Part shown: one piece after another, positions 17,509 through 26,912 of the stretch
How the letters are laid out: each line of letters starts with the position of its first letter
How positions within the stretch are numbered: the stretch's first letter is position 1
NCBI RefSeq assembly: GCF_900155475.1
Contig: NZ_FXAM01000001.1
Span: forward strand, 4,040,881-4,104,880
Direction of reading: 5' to 3'
DNA from: Methylomagnum ishizawai
GTDB taxonomy: Bacteria; Pseudomonadota; Gammaproteobacteria; Methylococcales; Methylococcaceae
Length of the DNA: 64,000 nucleotides
Made by a program: the position numbers and the translations under genes
Notes under the pieces: model-generated
The model's database searches: none
The model's input: only the letters and a program-made list of their open reading frames with translations
What the model was told of the DNA's origin: nothing

Positions 17509-18183
17509 ATGCGACACCCTTCGCCAACCCAAATCGCCCATCTCAAGCTCGCCCTGTTCATAGCCTGCCTGATTCCCGGTGCCCGCTTGCTCGCCGCCGC
17601 CGTCCTCGCTGTGTTCGGCCCGGACCCGGTGGCGGACATCACCCATACCACCGGGATTTGGTCCCTCAACCTGCTGATGGCGACGCTGGCCGTGACGCCT
17701 TTGCGGCGGCTACTGGGCTGGAATTGGCTGATGCGCCTGCGTAGGACGTTGGCTTTATATGCTTTCTTCTATGCCTGTCTGCACGTCCTGGCCTATTTGA
17801 TATTCGACCAGTTTTTCGACTGGCGGGAAATCCTCAAGGATATCGCTTTCCGTCCTTATATCGCGGCGGGCTGCCTGGCCTTCGTGTTGATGATTCCCCT
17901 GGCGCTAACCTCCACCCATACCATGATGAAACGGATGGGCGGGCGCAATTGGAAGCTCTTGCACCGCCTGACCTATGGAATCGCGATAGCGGCGGTATTC
18001 CATTATCTGTGGCTGGTCAAACGCGATATTACCGTGCCCGCCTATTATATTTTGGCATTGCTCGGCCTATTCTGGGCCAGATGGACCGGAACCTCTCTGA
18101 ATCCCGCCAGTTATCCAGTCGACCCCGGACCGGGATTGGCCAGCCGCGCCGCCGCCAGGACCAAAACCGGGGCCAGGATATAG
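17509..18183 (+). CDS. msrQ: MsrQ, haem-binding membrane subunit of the periplasmic methionine sulfoxide reductase
   Basis: A 224-residue inner-membrane protein with about six helices, a ferric-reductase-like fold and the haem-ligand type histidines (YACLHVLAYL, and KLLHRLTYGIA with FHYLWLVK). MsrQ passes electrons from the quinone pool or flavin reductase to the molybdoenzyme MsrP, which repairs oxidised methionines in periplasmic proteins. The ATG at 17509 is preceded by AAGGCGGA. No msrP is next to it, which is unusual because the two normally form an operon. Its 3' end overlaps the convergent carotenoid gene by about 73 bases. Confidence 0.88.
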   Translation: MRHPSPTQIAHLKLALFIACLIPGARLLAAAVLAVFGPDPVADITHTTGIWSLNLLMATLAVTPLRRLLGWNWLMRLRRTLALYAFFYACLHVLAYLIFDQFFDWREILKDIAFRPYIAAGCLAFVLMIPLALTSTHTMMKRMGGRNWKLLHRLTYGIAIAAVFHYLWLVKRDITVPAYYILALLGLFWARWTGTSLNPASYPVDPGPGLASRAAARTKTGARI

Positions 18184-18944
18184 CTGCCGGTCACCGCCTG
18201 GAGTTGGACGCGGGCCGCGTCCAAACCGGGCTGGCCGCTATACGCCACCCACCACGTCACCCCCAGTTGGAACAGCACGATCCCGGCCCAGAAGCAGGGC
18301 GCGAACCCGCCGAGGCCGGGCCACGCCGTGGCATCGGGCGGGGGATGGCCGCGCCGGGCCAGCGCCGCATCGAGCCGTTGGTTGATGGCGATGGTGGTGG
18401 CGGCCACCACGAACCAGCCGCAATAGTTGGCGAAGGTCACGCCGAAATGGATGCCGGGGTCGGGGTAATGGTAGATGTCGCCAAGGAACCAATATTTGCC
18501 CAGGTTGGCGATGGGATCGACGACCAAGTCCACCACAGTCATCAGGAACGAACCCAGCAGCAGCGCGGCCCAGGAGCCCCGGACCTGGGGCGGGGTGGCG
18601 CGGCGCACATCCAGCCCGCGCACCGACAAGGGCGAGAGGAAGAACTGCGCGAACGAGAAGCTGACATAGCTCAGGAAGGAAAACGACAGCGTGTCGAAGA
18701 ATGGCACGCCCAAGACCACCAGATCGTTCTGGAGCGCGTCGTAGTGGTAGACGTAGACCCCGAAAGGAATACCGTGGTTGATGCTGCCCCATTCGGCGGC
18801 GAGGGCCACGAGGTAGCTGGTGACGACCCAGAACGCGGTGCGCCGCCCGCCCTGTTCCAGCCAGGACAGGGCCAGGAAGAAGACCAGGAAGGCGGTGACA
18901 TAGGGACGGTGGACGAAGGACCAAAGGAGTTGTTCGGCGGGCAA
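18111..18944 (-). CDS. Carotenoid biosynthesis family membrane protein (DUF422/CruF-like)
   Basis: A polytopic membrane protein of about 277 residues. The segments EWGSINHGIPFGVYVY, GVPFFDTLSFSFLSY and FANYCGWFVV are typical of the CruF-like/DUF422 carotenoid biosynthesis family, whose characterised members hydrate or modify carotenoid ends. I chose a TTG start at 18944 because AGGAA lies just upstream in the same CCCACAGGAA leader seen before other genes here, and it puts RPYV near the N-terminus as in homologues. An ATG at 19043 would add 33 poorly conserved residues next to the hppA terminator. It overlaps convergent msrQ. Confidence 0.75.
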   Translation of the reverse strand: MPAEQLLWSFVHRPYVTAFLVFFLALSWLEQGGRRTAFWVVTSYLVALAAEWGSINHGIPFGVYVYHYDALQNDLVVLGVPFFDTLSFSFLSYVSFSFAQFFLSPLSVRGLDVRRATPPQVRGSWAALLLGSFLMTVVDLVVDPIANLGKYWFLGDIYHYPDPGIHFGVTFANYCGWFVVAATTIAINQRLDAALARRGHPPPDATAWPGLGGFAPCFWAGIVLFQLGVTWWVAYSGQPGLDAARVQLQAVTGSYILAPVLVLAAARLANPGPGSTG

Positions 18945-19063
18945 GGGAGGTTCCTGTGGGTTGATGGCGCAGAAGCGGCAGAGTATCGCCAAAACCCAGG
19001 CATCCTGGGAATCCTCCGCAGCGCACGAGCAGCGCCGGACCAACCCGCCCGCCGCCCAAACAA

Positions 19064-19095
19064 AAAGCCCGCCCCCCGTGAGGGGGACGGGCTTT
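19064..19095 (-). terminator. Intrinsic terminator of hppA
   Basis: A strong hairpin with arms AAAGCCCG-CCCCC and its near complement lies 27 bases after the hppA stop codon on the minus strand and is flanked by A/T-rich ends. One mismatch interrupts an otherwise 14-bp stem. Confidence 0.8.
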
Positions 19096-19121
19096 GTTAT
19101 CGGCCCGGAAGGACGGTCGGT

Positions 19122-21233
19122 TTAGAAGCTCAACCAGCCCGAACCGAAGGCACTGGCGAATACCAAGCTCACGATGCTCATCAGCTTGATGAGGATGTTG
19201 AGCGAGGGACCGGAGGTGTCCTTGAAGGGATCGCCCACGGTGTCGCCCACCACGGCGGCCTTATGGGCGTCGGAGCCCTTGCCACCGTACTGCCCGGTTT
19301 CGATCCACTTCTTGGCGTTGTCCCAAGCGCCGCCGGCGTTCGCCATCATCACAGCCAGCAGGAAGCCGGACGCGGTGGTGCCGATCAACAGGCCGGCCAA
19401 GGCTTCCTTGCCCAGCACGAAACCGACAATCAAAGGCACCACCACAGCCATGGTGCCGGGGATCATCATTTCCTTCAGGGCGCCTTCGGTGGAGATGCCC
19501 ACGCAAGCGGCGTAGTCGGGCTTGCCGGTGCCTTCCATCAGGCCGGGGATTTCCTGGAACTGGCGGCGCACTTCCAACACGATGTTATAAGCGGCCTTGC
19601 CCACCGCGCTCATGGTCATGGCGGAGAACAAGAACGGCAGCATCGCGCCGATCAGGATACCGGGCAGCATGGTCGGGGCCAGGATGCTCAGGGAATCGAT
19701 CTTGGCGGCGGTGATGTAAGCGCCCAACAAGGCCAGCGCGGTCAGCACGGCGGAACCGATGGCGAAACCCTTGCCGGTGGCGGCGGTGGTGTTGCCCAGG
19801 CTGTCCAGGGCGTCGGTGCGCTGACGGACCTCTTCCGGCAGATGGCTCATCTCGGCGATGCCACCGGCGTTGTCGGCGACCGGGCCATAGGCGTCGGTGG
19901 CCAGGGTCACGCCCAGGGTGCTGAGCATGCCCACGCCGGCCAAGGCCACGGCGTAGAGACCCGCGGTGATCGACCCATCGGCCTTATGGCCCAGCCAGAT
20001 GCTGACCAGGATCGCCACGGCGGTGATGAGGACCGGGAACACGGTGCTCATCATGCCCACGGCGGTGCCCTGGATGATGGTGGTGGCCGGGCCGGTCTGG
20101 CAGGCTTCGGCAATCGACTTGACCGGCTTCTCGGTGTACGAGGTGTAATACTCGGTCACGTAAGCGATGCCGTTGCCCGCGACCAGGCCGACCAGGATCA
20201 CGAACCAATAGTTGAGGCTCACGCCGGTCAGCAACACGGCAAGCAGCGAAAACACAACGATCAAGGCCGAAGCACCCCACACCGAACGGCGCAGCGCGTC
20301 CAACAAGGCTTGCAGGGAAGCGGTTTCGTCGATCTGGGTGACGAACTTATTAAAGAGGACCAGGACCGGGTTGGTGCTTTGGCGGATTTTCCAATTATCC
20401 TCGGCGGTCACCATGTAGATACCGTAGAGGGAAGCCAACACGCCCACCGCGCCGATCAAGAACGGCAAGCCGATGAAGGCCAGCGAATTCGCGCCCAAGG
20501 AAGCGCCCAAGGCCGCGGCGGCGATGATGGAGGAGCTATAGGACTCAAACAAATCCGCGCCCATACCGGCCACGTCACCCACGTTGTCGCCCACGTTGTC
20601 GGCGATCACGGCGGGGTTGCGGGGGTCATCCTCGGGGATGCCCTTCTCGACCTTGCCCACCAAATCCGCGCCCACGTCGGCGGCCTTAGTGTAGATGCCG
20701 CCGCCGACACGGGCGAACAGCGCGATAGAACTGGCGCCGAAGCCGAAGCCGGTGACATAGGTCAGCTGCTCGGGGCTGCCGCTGAAGATGAGGAAAAGGA
20801 TGGTCATGCCCAGCAGCGAGAAACTCACCACCGACATGCCCATGATCGCGCCCGAACCGAAAGCGACGCGCAAACCTTGGTGCAAGCCATGGCTGGCGGC
20901 GGCGGCGGTACGCACATTGGAGCGGACGGCCACGTACATGCCGAGATAGCCAGCCCCGGCGGAAGCGACCGCGCCCACCACGAAGCACACGGCGGTCTGC
21001 CACGCCAGGAAAGCGGCGATGATGGCGGCGACGATGGCGACGAAGATGGCCAACACACGGTATTCGCGGCTCAGGAACGCGGACGCGCCTTCCTGGATAG
21101 CGGCGGCGATACTCCGCATGGTCTCATTGCCCTCATCACAGGACAGTACCCGCTTGAGCTGCCATTTGACATAGACGATACCGGCGATACCCATCAATAA
21201 TGCGATGATTACCGACGCATTTGCTTGTAACAC
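19122..21233 (-). CDS. hppA: Membrane-bound proton/sodium-pumping pyrophosphatase, K+-dependent type
   Basis: A 703-residue integral membrane protein with about 16 helices. The pyrophosphate-site motifs [18 protein letters not shown] (~185-205) and [20 protein letters not shown] are intact, as is the C-terminal [17 protein letters not shown]. The [10 protein letters not shown] segment near 479 has Ala where K+-independent enzymes have Lys, marking the K+-dependent type. It couples hydrolysis of pyrophosphate to H+ (or Na+) export and so recovers energy from biosynthesis. Translation starts at GTG behind a very strong GAGGAGG site. It is monocistronic, with a terminator at 19064-19095. Confidence 0.96.
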   Translation of the reverse strand: MLQANASVIIALLMGIAGIVYVKWQLKRVLSCDEGNETMRSIAAAIQEGASAFLSREYRVLAIFVAIVAAIIAAFLAWQTAVCFVVGAVASAGAGYLGMYVAVRSNVRTAAAASHGLHQGLRVAFGSGAIMGMSVVSFSLLGMTILFLIFSGSPEQLTYVTGFGFGASSIALFARVGGGIYTKAADVGADLVGKVEKGIPEDDPRNPAVIADNVGDNVGDVAGMGADLFESYSSSIIAAAALGASLGANSLAFIGLPFLIGAVGVLASLYGIYMVTAEDNWKIRQSTNPVLVLFNKFVTQIDETASLQALLDALRRSVWGASALIVVFSLLAVLLTGVSLNYWFVILVGLVAGNGIAYVTEYYTSYTEKPVKSIAEACQTGPATTIIQGTAVGMMSTVFPVLITAVAILVSIWLGHKADGSITAGLYAVALAGVGMLSTLGVTLATDAYGPVADNAGGIAEMSHLPEEVRQRTDALDSLGNTTAATGKGFAIGSAVLTALALLGAYITAAKIDSLSILAPTMLPGILIGAMLPFLFSAMTMSAVGKAAYNIVLEVRRQFQEIPGLMEGTGKPDYAACVGISTEGALKEMMIPGTMAVVVPLIVGFVLGKEALAGLLIGTTASGFLLAVMMANAGGAWDNAKKWIETGQYGGKGSDAHKAAVVGDTVGDPFKDTSGPSLNILIKLMSIVSLVFASAFGSGWLSF

Positions 21234-21628
21234 GATAATTTCCTCCTCTCTCTTCTCTGTCAGTGGGTTTCCAAATTTCTTATTGCTTGCTTGGCTTGGT
21301 ATGCCGGCTTTTTCCGATGAACCGGCGGATTGGCGGGGATGTTTCCCTGTTCGGCTGCCCGGTTCCTATGCGTCGCTTTGTCAAGAGCGGCTGCACGCGG
21401 ATTGGATTGATTGTCCGTTTCCATGGCGGCGCAAACCGCGGTGCAGGGTACTGAAAATTCGGTGCAACCACAATAAAAATCGGCGTTGTCGTCGGCCAAG
21501 CCCGCGCTCAAGGCCGGAACCGGGCCGGTGCCATCCCCGCCCCATGAAACGGGCATACAACAACTCCCCGGAATGCCGCTAACCTAGTATCGGAAGCCCA
21601 CCACCGCCCCGCCTAACCGGAGACCCCC
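21234..21628. other. 395-base intergenic region upstream of hppA
   Basis: It holds the strong hppA ribosome-binding site at its left end and, by position, the divergent promoters of hppA and the HDOD gene. I saw no convincing gene, repeat or riboswitch-like fold. Short open frames here have no ribosome-binding site. Confidence 0.5.
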
Positions 21629-22504
21629 GTGTCCGCCATACCCGCCGCCTTCAAAGAGGACGCGCATAACCCACTGCTCCGCCAGTGCTACCAAGACTTG
21701 CGGGCGGAAAAGCTGGTCCTGCCGACCTTGCCGGAAATCTCGCTCAAAATCCGCAAAGCCATCAACGACGAGAAGGCCAACAACGCCCGCATCGCCCGCG
21801 TGGTGCAACTCGACCCCGCCATCACGGCGCGGTTGATCCATATCGCCAACAGCCCGCTCTACCCCGGCCGCAAGAAGATCGAGAGCTGCCCCGAAGCCCT
21901 GACCCGCATCGGTCTCAAAGCCGCCCAGCACCTCATCACCAGCTTCGCGCTCAAATCCGTGTTCACGGCGCAATCCCCGCAAATCCGCAAACGCATGAAC
22001 GCCCTGTGGGCGCACAGCGGCTATGTCGCCGCCATCTGCGCGGTGCTGGCCCATAAGCTGCGCGGCTTCGATCCCGACCGCGCCATGCTGGCCGGTTTGG
22101 TCCACGATATCGGCTGCGTGCCGGTTTTGACCCTGGCCGACCGCCACCCCGGCTTGCTGGACGATCCGGCCCAACTCGACACGGCCTTGCAAGCGCTCAG
22201 GACGCCGGTGGGCGTCTTGATCCTGCGGCAATGGGATTTCCCCAAGGATTTCGAGGAAACCGTCCGCCACGCCGAGGATTGGCTGCTGGAGCGTCCCGGC
22301 CCCGCCGATTACACCGACCTGGTGATCCTGGCGCAATTGCATAGCTTCGTCGGCAGCCTGGAGGTCCACAAGCATCCGCACCTGGACCAAACCCCCGCCT
22401 ACCGCAAGCTATTGGCGGGCCAGTCCGCGACCGAACTGAGCCAGGACGTGCTGGACCGGGCCAAGGACGACATCTGGCAGGTCCAGCACCTGCTGCTGGC
22501 CTGA
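21629..22504 (+). CDS. HDOD-domain signalling protein
   Basis: A 291-residue cytoplasmic protein made essentially of one HDOD domain. It has the characteristic LPTLPEISLKIRKAI start, the segment LIHIANSPLYPGRKKIES, and LAGLVHDIGCVPVL near 155, a degenerate HD-GYP-like metal site. HDOD proteins act as scaffolds in chemotaxis, motility and second-messenger control, and are often not catalytic. The GTG start has CGGAGA 6 bases upstream. It is followed after only 3 bases by the fliK-like gene, which supports a motility-related role. Confidence 0.85.
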   Translation: MSAIPAAFKEDAHNPLLRQCYQDLRAEKLVLPTLPEISLKIRKAINDEKANNARIARVVQLDPAITARLIHIANSPLYPGRKKIESCPEALTRIGLKAAQHLITSFALKSVFTAQSPQIRKRMNALWAHSGYVAAICAVLAHKLRGFDPDRAMLAGLVHDIGCVPVLTLADRHPGLLDDPAQLDTALQALRTPVGVLILRQWDFPKDFEETVRHAEDWLLERPGPADYTDLVILAQLHSFVGSLEVHKHPHLDQTPAYRKLLAGQSATELSQDVLDRAKDDIWQVQHLLLA

Positions 22505-22507
22505 ACC

Positions 22508-23694
22508 ATGGAAATCACCCGCACGCCGCTTCCGATAGGTCCGGCTCCCGCGCCGGGACCGGGCGGGGCGGGACTGAAACTGGGCGATGTGGTGACCGCC
22601 GTGGTCCGGGCCAAGCTCTCGGACACCAACCTCCTACTGCAAATCGGCGGCAAAACCCTGGTGGCCGCCACCACCGCCGACCTCCCGCCCGGCACCCGGC
22701 TCCAGTTGCAAGTCACCCACCTCGGCGGGACGCCGGAACTGCGTCCGCTCGCCATCGCCCCGCCCGGCCCCCCCCCGGCGGCGCATCGCCGTCCCCGCCC
22801 TCCCCCGCCGATACCCCGGAAACCCAAGCCCTGCGCTTGTTCCTGCCCAAGCAAATCCCGCTGGCCGAATTCGCGGCGGCGCTGCCCAAGCTGGCGGACC
22901 CGGCCCACCCCTTGCCCGTCCCGGTCAAGCAAGCCCTGGCCGGACTCTTGGCGGCACTGCCCAATCCGGGACGGCTGGCCACGGCGGAGGGCTTGACCCG
23001 TGCGCTGGGGGATGCGGGGATATGGTTCGAGGCGCGGCTGGCGCGGGCATTGGACCGGGGTGGGGATTTTCCCGCCGGGGACTTCAAAGGCTTGCTGTTG
23101 ACCGTGCTGGACCGGCTGGACGCCGCCCAGCCCGCTACCGGCGCATCCGCGCCCCCGACGGAGACCGCCGGACGGCCCGCCAACACGCCGGAAACCGCGC
23201 CGACCACCGGCGGCACCGATCCTTCCCCGCTCGACGCCCTGGCACGGAAGGTCGAGGGCGCTTTGGCCCGCATCGGCCTGGACCAACTGGCCGCCCTACC
23301 CCAACCGGACGGCACCCAATCCTGGTCCGTGGCGATCCCCTATGCCCAAGGCGAGCAAAGCGACACCTTGCGGATACGCATCGACGCCGAGGCGCAGCAC
23401 GATGGCGCGGACACCGCCGCCACCCCACATTGGTCGGTGAACCTGGAACTCAAGCCGCCAGGGTTGGGAACGGTCTCGGCCCGCTTGGTGCTGGCGGGCG
23501 GCAAGATCGATACCTATCTCTGGAGCGACACGGCCAATACCGCCGGGCTGTTGCGGGACCACGGCGATTGGCTGCGGGCGCGGCTGGAAGGCGCGGGCTT
23601 GGCCGTGGGCCATCTGGATACGCTGGAACAAGCCCCCGCCGCCCCCGCCCGGAGTCCGGTTCCCGCCGCGCCCTTGCTGGATATCAAGGCGTGA
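22508..23694 (+). pseudogene. fliK: Flagellar hook-length control protein FliK-like, frameshifted at a C9 tract
   Basis: The frame beginning MEITRTPLPIGPAPAPG runs to about 22770 and then turns into low-complexity Arg/Pro sequence. The homologous reading continues in another frame from about 22775 (RLFLPKQIPLAEFAAALPKL) to 23694. The switch falls in a run of nine C at 22768-22776. The C-terminal part (SVNLELKPPGLGTVSARLVL) matches the conserved FliK C-terminal domain, which signals the export switch when the hook is long enough. One added or lost C restores a ~395-residue protein. It may be a true mutation, a phase-variable switch or an assembly error. Confidence 0.75.
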
Positions 23695-24005
23695 ACCGCG
23701 TCGTCAACCCGCCCGACCTCGCCATCGCCCTCAACTACGACGGGCAGAACGCCCCCCGCGTCACCGCCAGCGGCAAGGGCGATCTGGCCGCGCAAATCAT
23801 CGCGCTGGCGGAGGCACACGGGGTACCGTTGCGCACCGATCCGGGGCTGGCGAAGGTGTTGGCCGAAGTGCCCCTGGGCGAGGAAATCCCCCGCGAGCTT
23901 TATCTGGCCGTGGCGGAGGTGATCGCGTTCGCGTATTACTTGAGTGGGAAGGTGCCGGAGGGGTGTCGGGCGGATGGGGAGGATGCGAATCCAGGGGAGA
24001 TTTAG
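23691..24005 (+). CDS. FhlB, short FlhB C-terminal-like export switch protein
   Basis: A 104-residue protein starting at a GTG whose bases overlap the fliK stop (GTGA). It matches the cytoplasmic domain of FlhB/YscU proteins (ALNYDGQNAPRVTASGKGD, AHGVPLRTDP, EIPRELYLAVAEVIAFAYYL). It lacks the membrane part and has NPPD where FlhB has the autocleaving NPTH. The FliK-FhlB order is common in gammaproteobacteria, where the pair is thought to help set export specificity. It should be translated independently of the upstream frameshift only if coupling is retained. Confidence 0.85.
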   Translation: MNRVVNPPDLAIALNYDGQNAPRVTASGKGDLAAQIIALAEAHGVPLRTDPGLAKVLAEVPLGEEIPRELYLAVAEVIAFAYYLSGKVPEGCRADGEDANPGEI

Positions 24006-24293
24006 ATTGAGCCTGTTCGATGAGGTGCCTGGGAAATACAGCTTTCTGGCCTGCGATATGGTCGCGACTTATGTGGATAATCGTGCTTCAAGCGATCCGG
24101 GCAAGCCGGAGATGTGGCAGTGTATGTGATCGGCGACAAAGTAGTGATAAATTATGCGCATTGGGATAGATAGGAATGGGATCAGGGATTGACCATTTTT
24201 AATGCAAATACAATTAATGGCGAAGCAAATTTAGCTTTATTCGTCTAATAAACATTTCATTAATCGCTATAAATATTAATACCGTAATATTAT
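24006..24293. other. Transition from GC-rich core to AT-rich islet
   Basis: The first ~120 bases keep core-like composition and an open frame from a TTG at 24007 (SLFDEVPGKYSFLACDMV), which may be a gene remnant. From about 24130 the composition turns AT-rich and runs into the reverse-transcriptase gene. This is the likely left junction of the inserted islet. RT-associated RNAs in other systems are often encoded just upstream of the RT gene, but I could not fold one by eye. Confidence 0.4.
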
Positions 24294-25747
24294 ATGCCAA
24301 AAACTATAACAATAAAACCATTTACCAACACACAAACCGATGATTTAGAATTGTTTTCAACGCTCTTCTCACCAACTGAGCTTGAAGCTGTATTCAACGC
24401 TAAATTTCAGAAAACCATAGGAAAAGGGACGGATCGGCTAAATGGTCATCAATTTGCTAAGCGAGCCCCTCAAGAGCTAGCCATTGCTTCAGTAAAATGT
24501 ATAAATGGTAAATATCGCTTTGCGCCTTATTTAGAAACTTTAAGAACAAAAGGACGCGATAAACCGCCGCGCCTCATCGGCATCCCTACAATTCGGGACC
24601 GAGTTATACTTCACCAGCTAAATAAATATTTAGCGGCCATATATCCATATTGCGTACCAAAAAATATCGCGAACTCCTATATAAAAAACATCACCTCTGA
24701 TTTACAAGAAATAACCACAACCACCCCCAACAATAATATCTGGATATGCAAAACAGATATAAAAACTTTTTATGATTCTATAAACCAAACAAGATTATTA
24801 TCTATTTTAAGGCAAACTATAAAATCTAACGCGGCCTTGCGCTTAATTGAACGAGCGCTTATCACGCCTACTGTTCCCAAAAATACCCGACAAAAAAATC
24901 ATAGTGAATTCCGCCCATCAAAAGGGGTTCCACAAGGCCTAGCCATATCCAATATTCTTGCATCCATTATTTGCAAAACGTCGATATCGCGATGAAATCG
25001 TTCAAAATAACGTATTATCGCTATGTAGATGATGTGCTTATGTATGGAGACCAAAGCAACGTGGAGTCCGCCTATAAATCCTTGGGTGCTAGATTGCGGT
25101 ATCGTGGTTTATCACTGCATCGATTAGCGCCAGACTCCGACAAAAGCCATATTACCCCCGTCACGACTCCCTTCACATATCTTGGGTATTATTTTTGTTT
25201 ACCAAAAATTTTGGTTCGGACTTCAACAGTGGAACATTTTCTCCAATCGCTAGCAGCCAAATTTAGCGATTACATTCATAACAAAGCAAAACGACTAGAG
25301 CAAAAAAAATATCTTTCAGAAACCAGACTATCTGAAATTTTTTTATCAGAACTAAATGAGAGGATCACCGGCGCAATAAGTGAAAAAAAGCGCTATGGAT
25401 GGATTGCATATTACAATCAAATAACTGACATACCATTACTACATTGGATAGATCGCGCTATTGCGGGCATGTTCCGTCGCTTAATTGATTTTGAACACAA
25501 AGCCCCCGCTAATTTGAAAAAGCTGAGCAGAGCTTATTTTGAAATGAAGTTCAACATACGCGGAGGATACGTACACAACTATGACGCGCTTATCACCATA
25601 AGCCAAAAGCTACAATTTCTTGAAAAGCGCGGACAACTCGGACCGGAGGAATTGCTAACTGATGCCCAGATCAACGAAAGATATGAAACATATCGGCATC
25701 GGATTTTATCGGAAATGCATGCCGACGAGGGCATCATTTATGGCTAA
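24294..25747 (+). pseudogene. Reverse transcriptase (defence-type RT), split by a one-base frameshift
   Basis: Two overlapping frames together encode one ~484-residue RT. The first (to 24995) carries finger/palm motifs including PRLIGIPTIRDRVILHQLN, CKTDIKTFYDSI with the first catalytic aspartates, and GVPQGLAISNILASI. The second continues with YLQNVDIAMKS and the catalytic YRYVDDVLMY near residue 244, then the thumb. The join at 24966-24972 needs one base restored (ATTATTTG read as ATTTATTTG); there is no classical slippery heptamer. There is no integrase, maturase or retron-like fusion. The RT lies beside a SLATT-like membrane protein, and gene and surroundings are AT-rich. The exact RT class cannot be fixed by eye. 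Confidence 0.75.
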
Positions 25748-25857
25748 TTGGGTTATCATACTGTGGTGGGTGGTGCCTCATCGCACAAGCGATACCTCTT
25801 CAATCTCCAGCATTGAGAGCGGAAGTGCTCCACACCATGCGAAAGCAAGGGTATAAC

Positions 25858-25893
25858 CTTTTTATGGACCAGTTCTTATGGCCGCATAAAAAG
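25858..25893. ncRNA. Hairpin between RT and SLATT genes (possible small RNA or terminator)
   Basis: CTTTTTATG and CATAAAAAG form a perfect 9-bp stem with an 18-base loop in the 189-base gap between the RT and the SLATT-like gene. It lacks the GC-rich stem of a normal terminator. It could belong to an RNA partner of the RT, but only position supports that. Confidence 0.3.
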
Positions 25894-25936
25894 AGGACAC
25901 ACTGATTAATTTTAGGCATCACCCACCCCCATAATC

Positions 25937-26590
25937 ATGAGTAACCTAAAAACATTCTTGAGAGAGTTACGCATAACTGCATGGAGAACAGAAGGAGCAA
26001 GGTTCAATGCCGCTCGACGCTTCAAACGCCGCGATTGGTTTGCAACACTCAGTATTGCCATATTCTCATCAGCGGGAATTGGGGTAACTCTTATTCAAAA
26101 AATCTACGGAATTCAAACAGAAACGCCTCTAGATAAATATCTAACTGCTCTTTCAGTTTGCTTGGGCCTGTTTGTAATTGTAACCAGCCTTATAGAATGG
26201 GGCGGAAATGGGGCTGTAAAGGCTGAAGCATTATTTCAAAATGCCCAAGAATTAAGTTCCTTCCAGAGAAAACTAGGACAGAGGCTTGCTGAAACCGAGG
26301 ATAACAACTCTCTTAGCACTGAGGAAGTAACTAACTATCGAGAAGAGTATGAACAAATAAAACTTCGCTGCGCTTACAATCATGAACCTATTGATGATAG
26401 CCTATTTTTATCTCAACATAGATTCGCGCCAGAATTCATTTCAACCCATAGCAAATGCCGGCTATTCAACTGGTTTAAAGCCAAACGGAACGAGCTACAA
26501 AGCTATGTAAGTGTAATTTGGTATTATGGCCTATTCTGGCTAATCATCGCCTCGCTTATTTGGAAATCATCAACGCTTGCAACTTGCTGA
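25937..26590 (+). CDS. SLATT-like two-transmembrane effector protein
   Basis: A 217-residue membrane protein. Basic helices (~8-33) are followed by two close membrane segments at ~35-54 and ~67-87, a long soluble helical part, and a third hydrophobic segment near 196-212. This plan (N-terminal helix, paired TM helices, C-terminal coiled part) is that of SLATT-domain proteins, predicted pore-forming effectors in bacterial conflict systems. SLATT families paired with reverse transcriptases have been described, as I recall, under SLATT_5. Here it directly follows the RT, so it is probably the membrane-disrupting effector of a two-gene defence system. It is AT-rich like the RT. Confidence 0.7.
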   Translation: MSNLKTFLRELRITAWRTEGARFNAARRFKRRDWFATLSIAIFSSAGIGVTLIQKIYGIQTETPLDKYLTALSVCLGLFVIVTSLIEWGGNGAVKAEALFQNAQELSSFQRKLGQRLAETEDNNSLSTEEVTNYREEYEQIKLRCAYNHEPIDDSLFLSQHRFAPEFISTHSKCRLFNWFKAKRNELQSYVSVIWYYGLFWLIIASLIWKSSTLATC

Positions 26591-26657
26591 TTACAGGGGC
26601 TAATGTTGCAATAGCGGGTTCGCTTATTAACCTAACCCCACTTACGTAAATCCAACC

Positions 26658-26912
26658 ATGCGCCTATACCTGAAACCCGAATTCGACGAAGTGCTGGGAC
26701 CTTTCGGCGACGAAGCGGCAAGCTTTTTCCTCGCCGCCAGCCTATACCACGCACACCGCATCAGCTTCTCGGCGGCGGCGGCTTTGGCCGATTTGAGCTT
26801 CGAGGCTTTCCTATACCGCTTGCAGGAGCATTTCGGCGATGGTTTCCGCTTGGCCGATGAAAGCGTATGGGAAGATTTGGCAACCGTGGATAGCCTCATG
26901 GGCCAGCCATGA
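26658..26912 (+). CDS. UPF0175-family antitoxin-like protein
   Basis: An 84-residue acidic helical protein with the UPF0175 pattern: an N-terminal ~35-residue arm, then AHRISFSAAAALADLSFEAFLYRLQEHF, a helix-turn-helix-like segment. Its last four bases overlap the start of the DUF3368 gene (ATGA). Gene order and overlap fit a type II toxin-antitoxin pair in which this protein binds DNA and neutralises the PIN-like partner. Composition returns to GC-rich here, so the pair may be older than the RT/SLATT insertion. Confidence 0.8.
   Translation: MRLYLKPEFDEVLGPFGDEAASFFLAASLYHAHRISFSAAAALADLSFEAFLYRLQEHFGDGFRLADESVWEDLATVDSLMGQP

Noticed and set aside
17949-21200. A 1083-codon open frame on the plus strand opposite hppA and the carotenoid gene
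   Set aside because: It is antisense to hppA, whose domains and length are certain. The Gly/His-rich translation is typical of a high-GC shadow frame.
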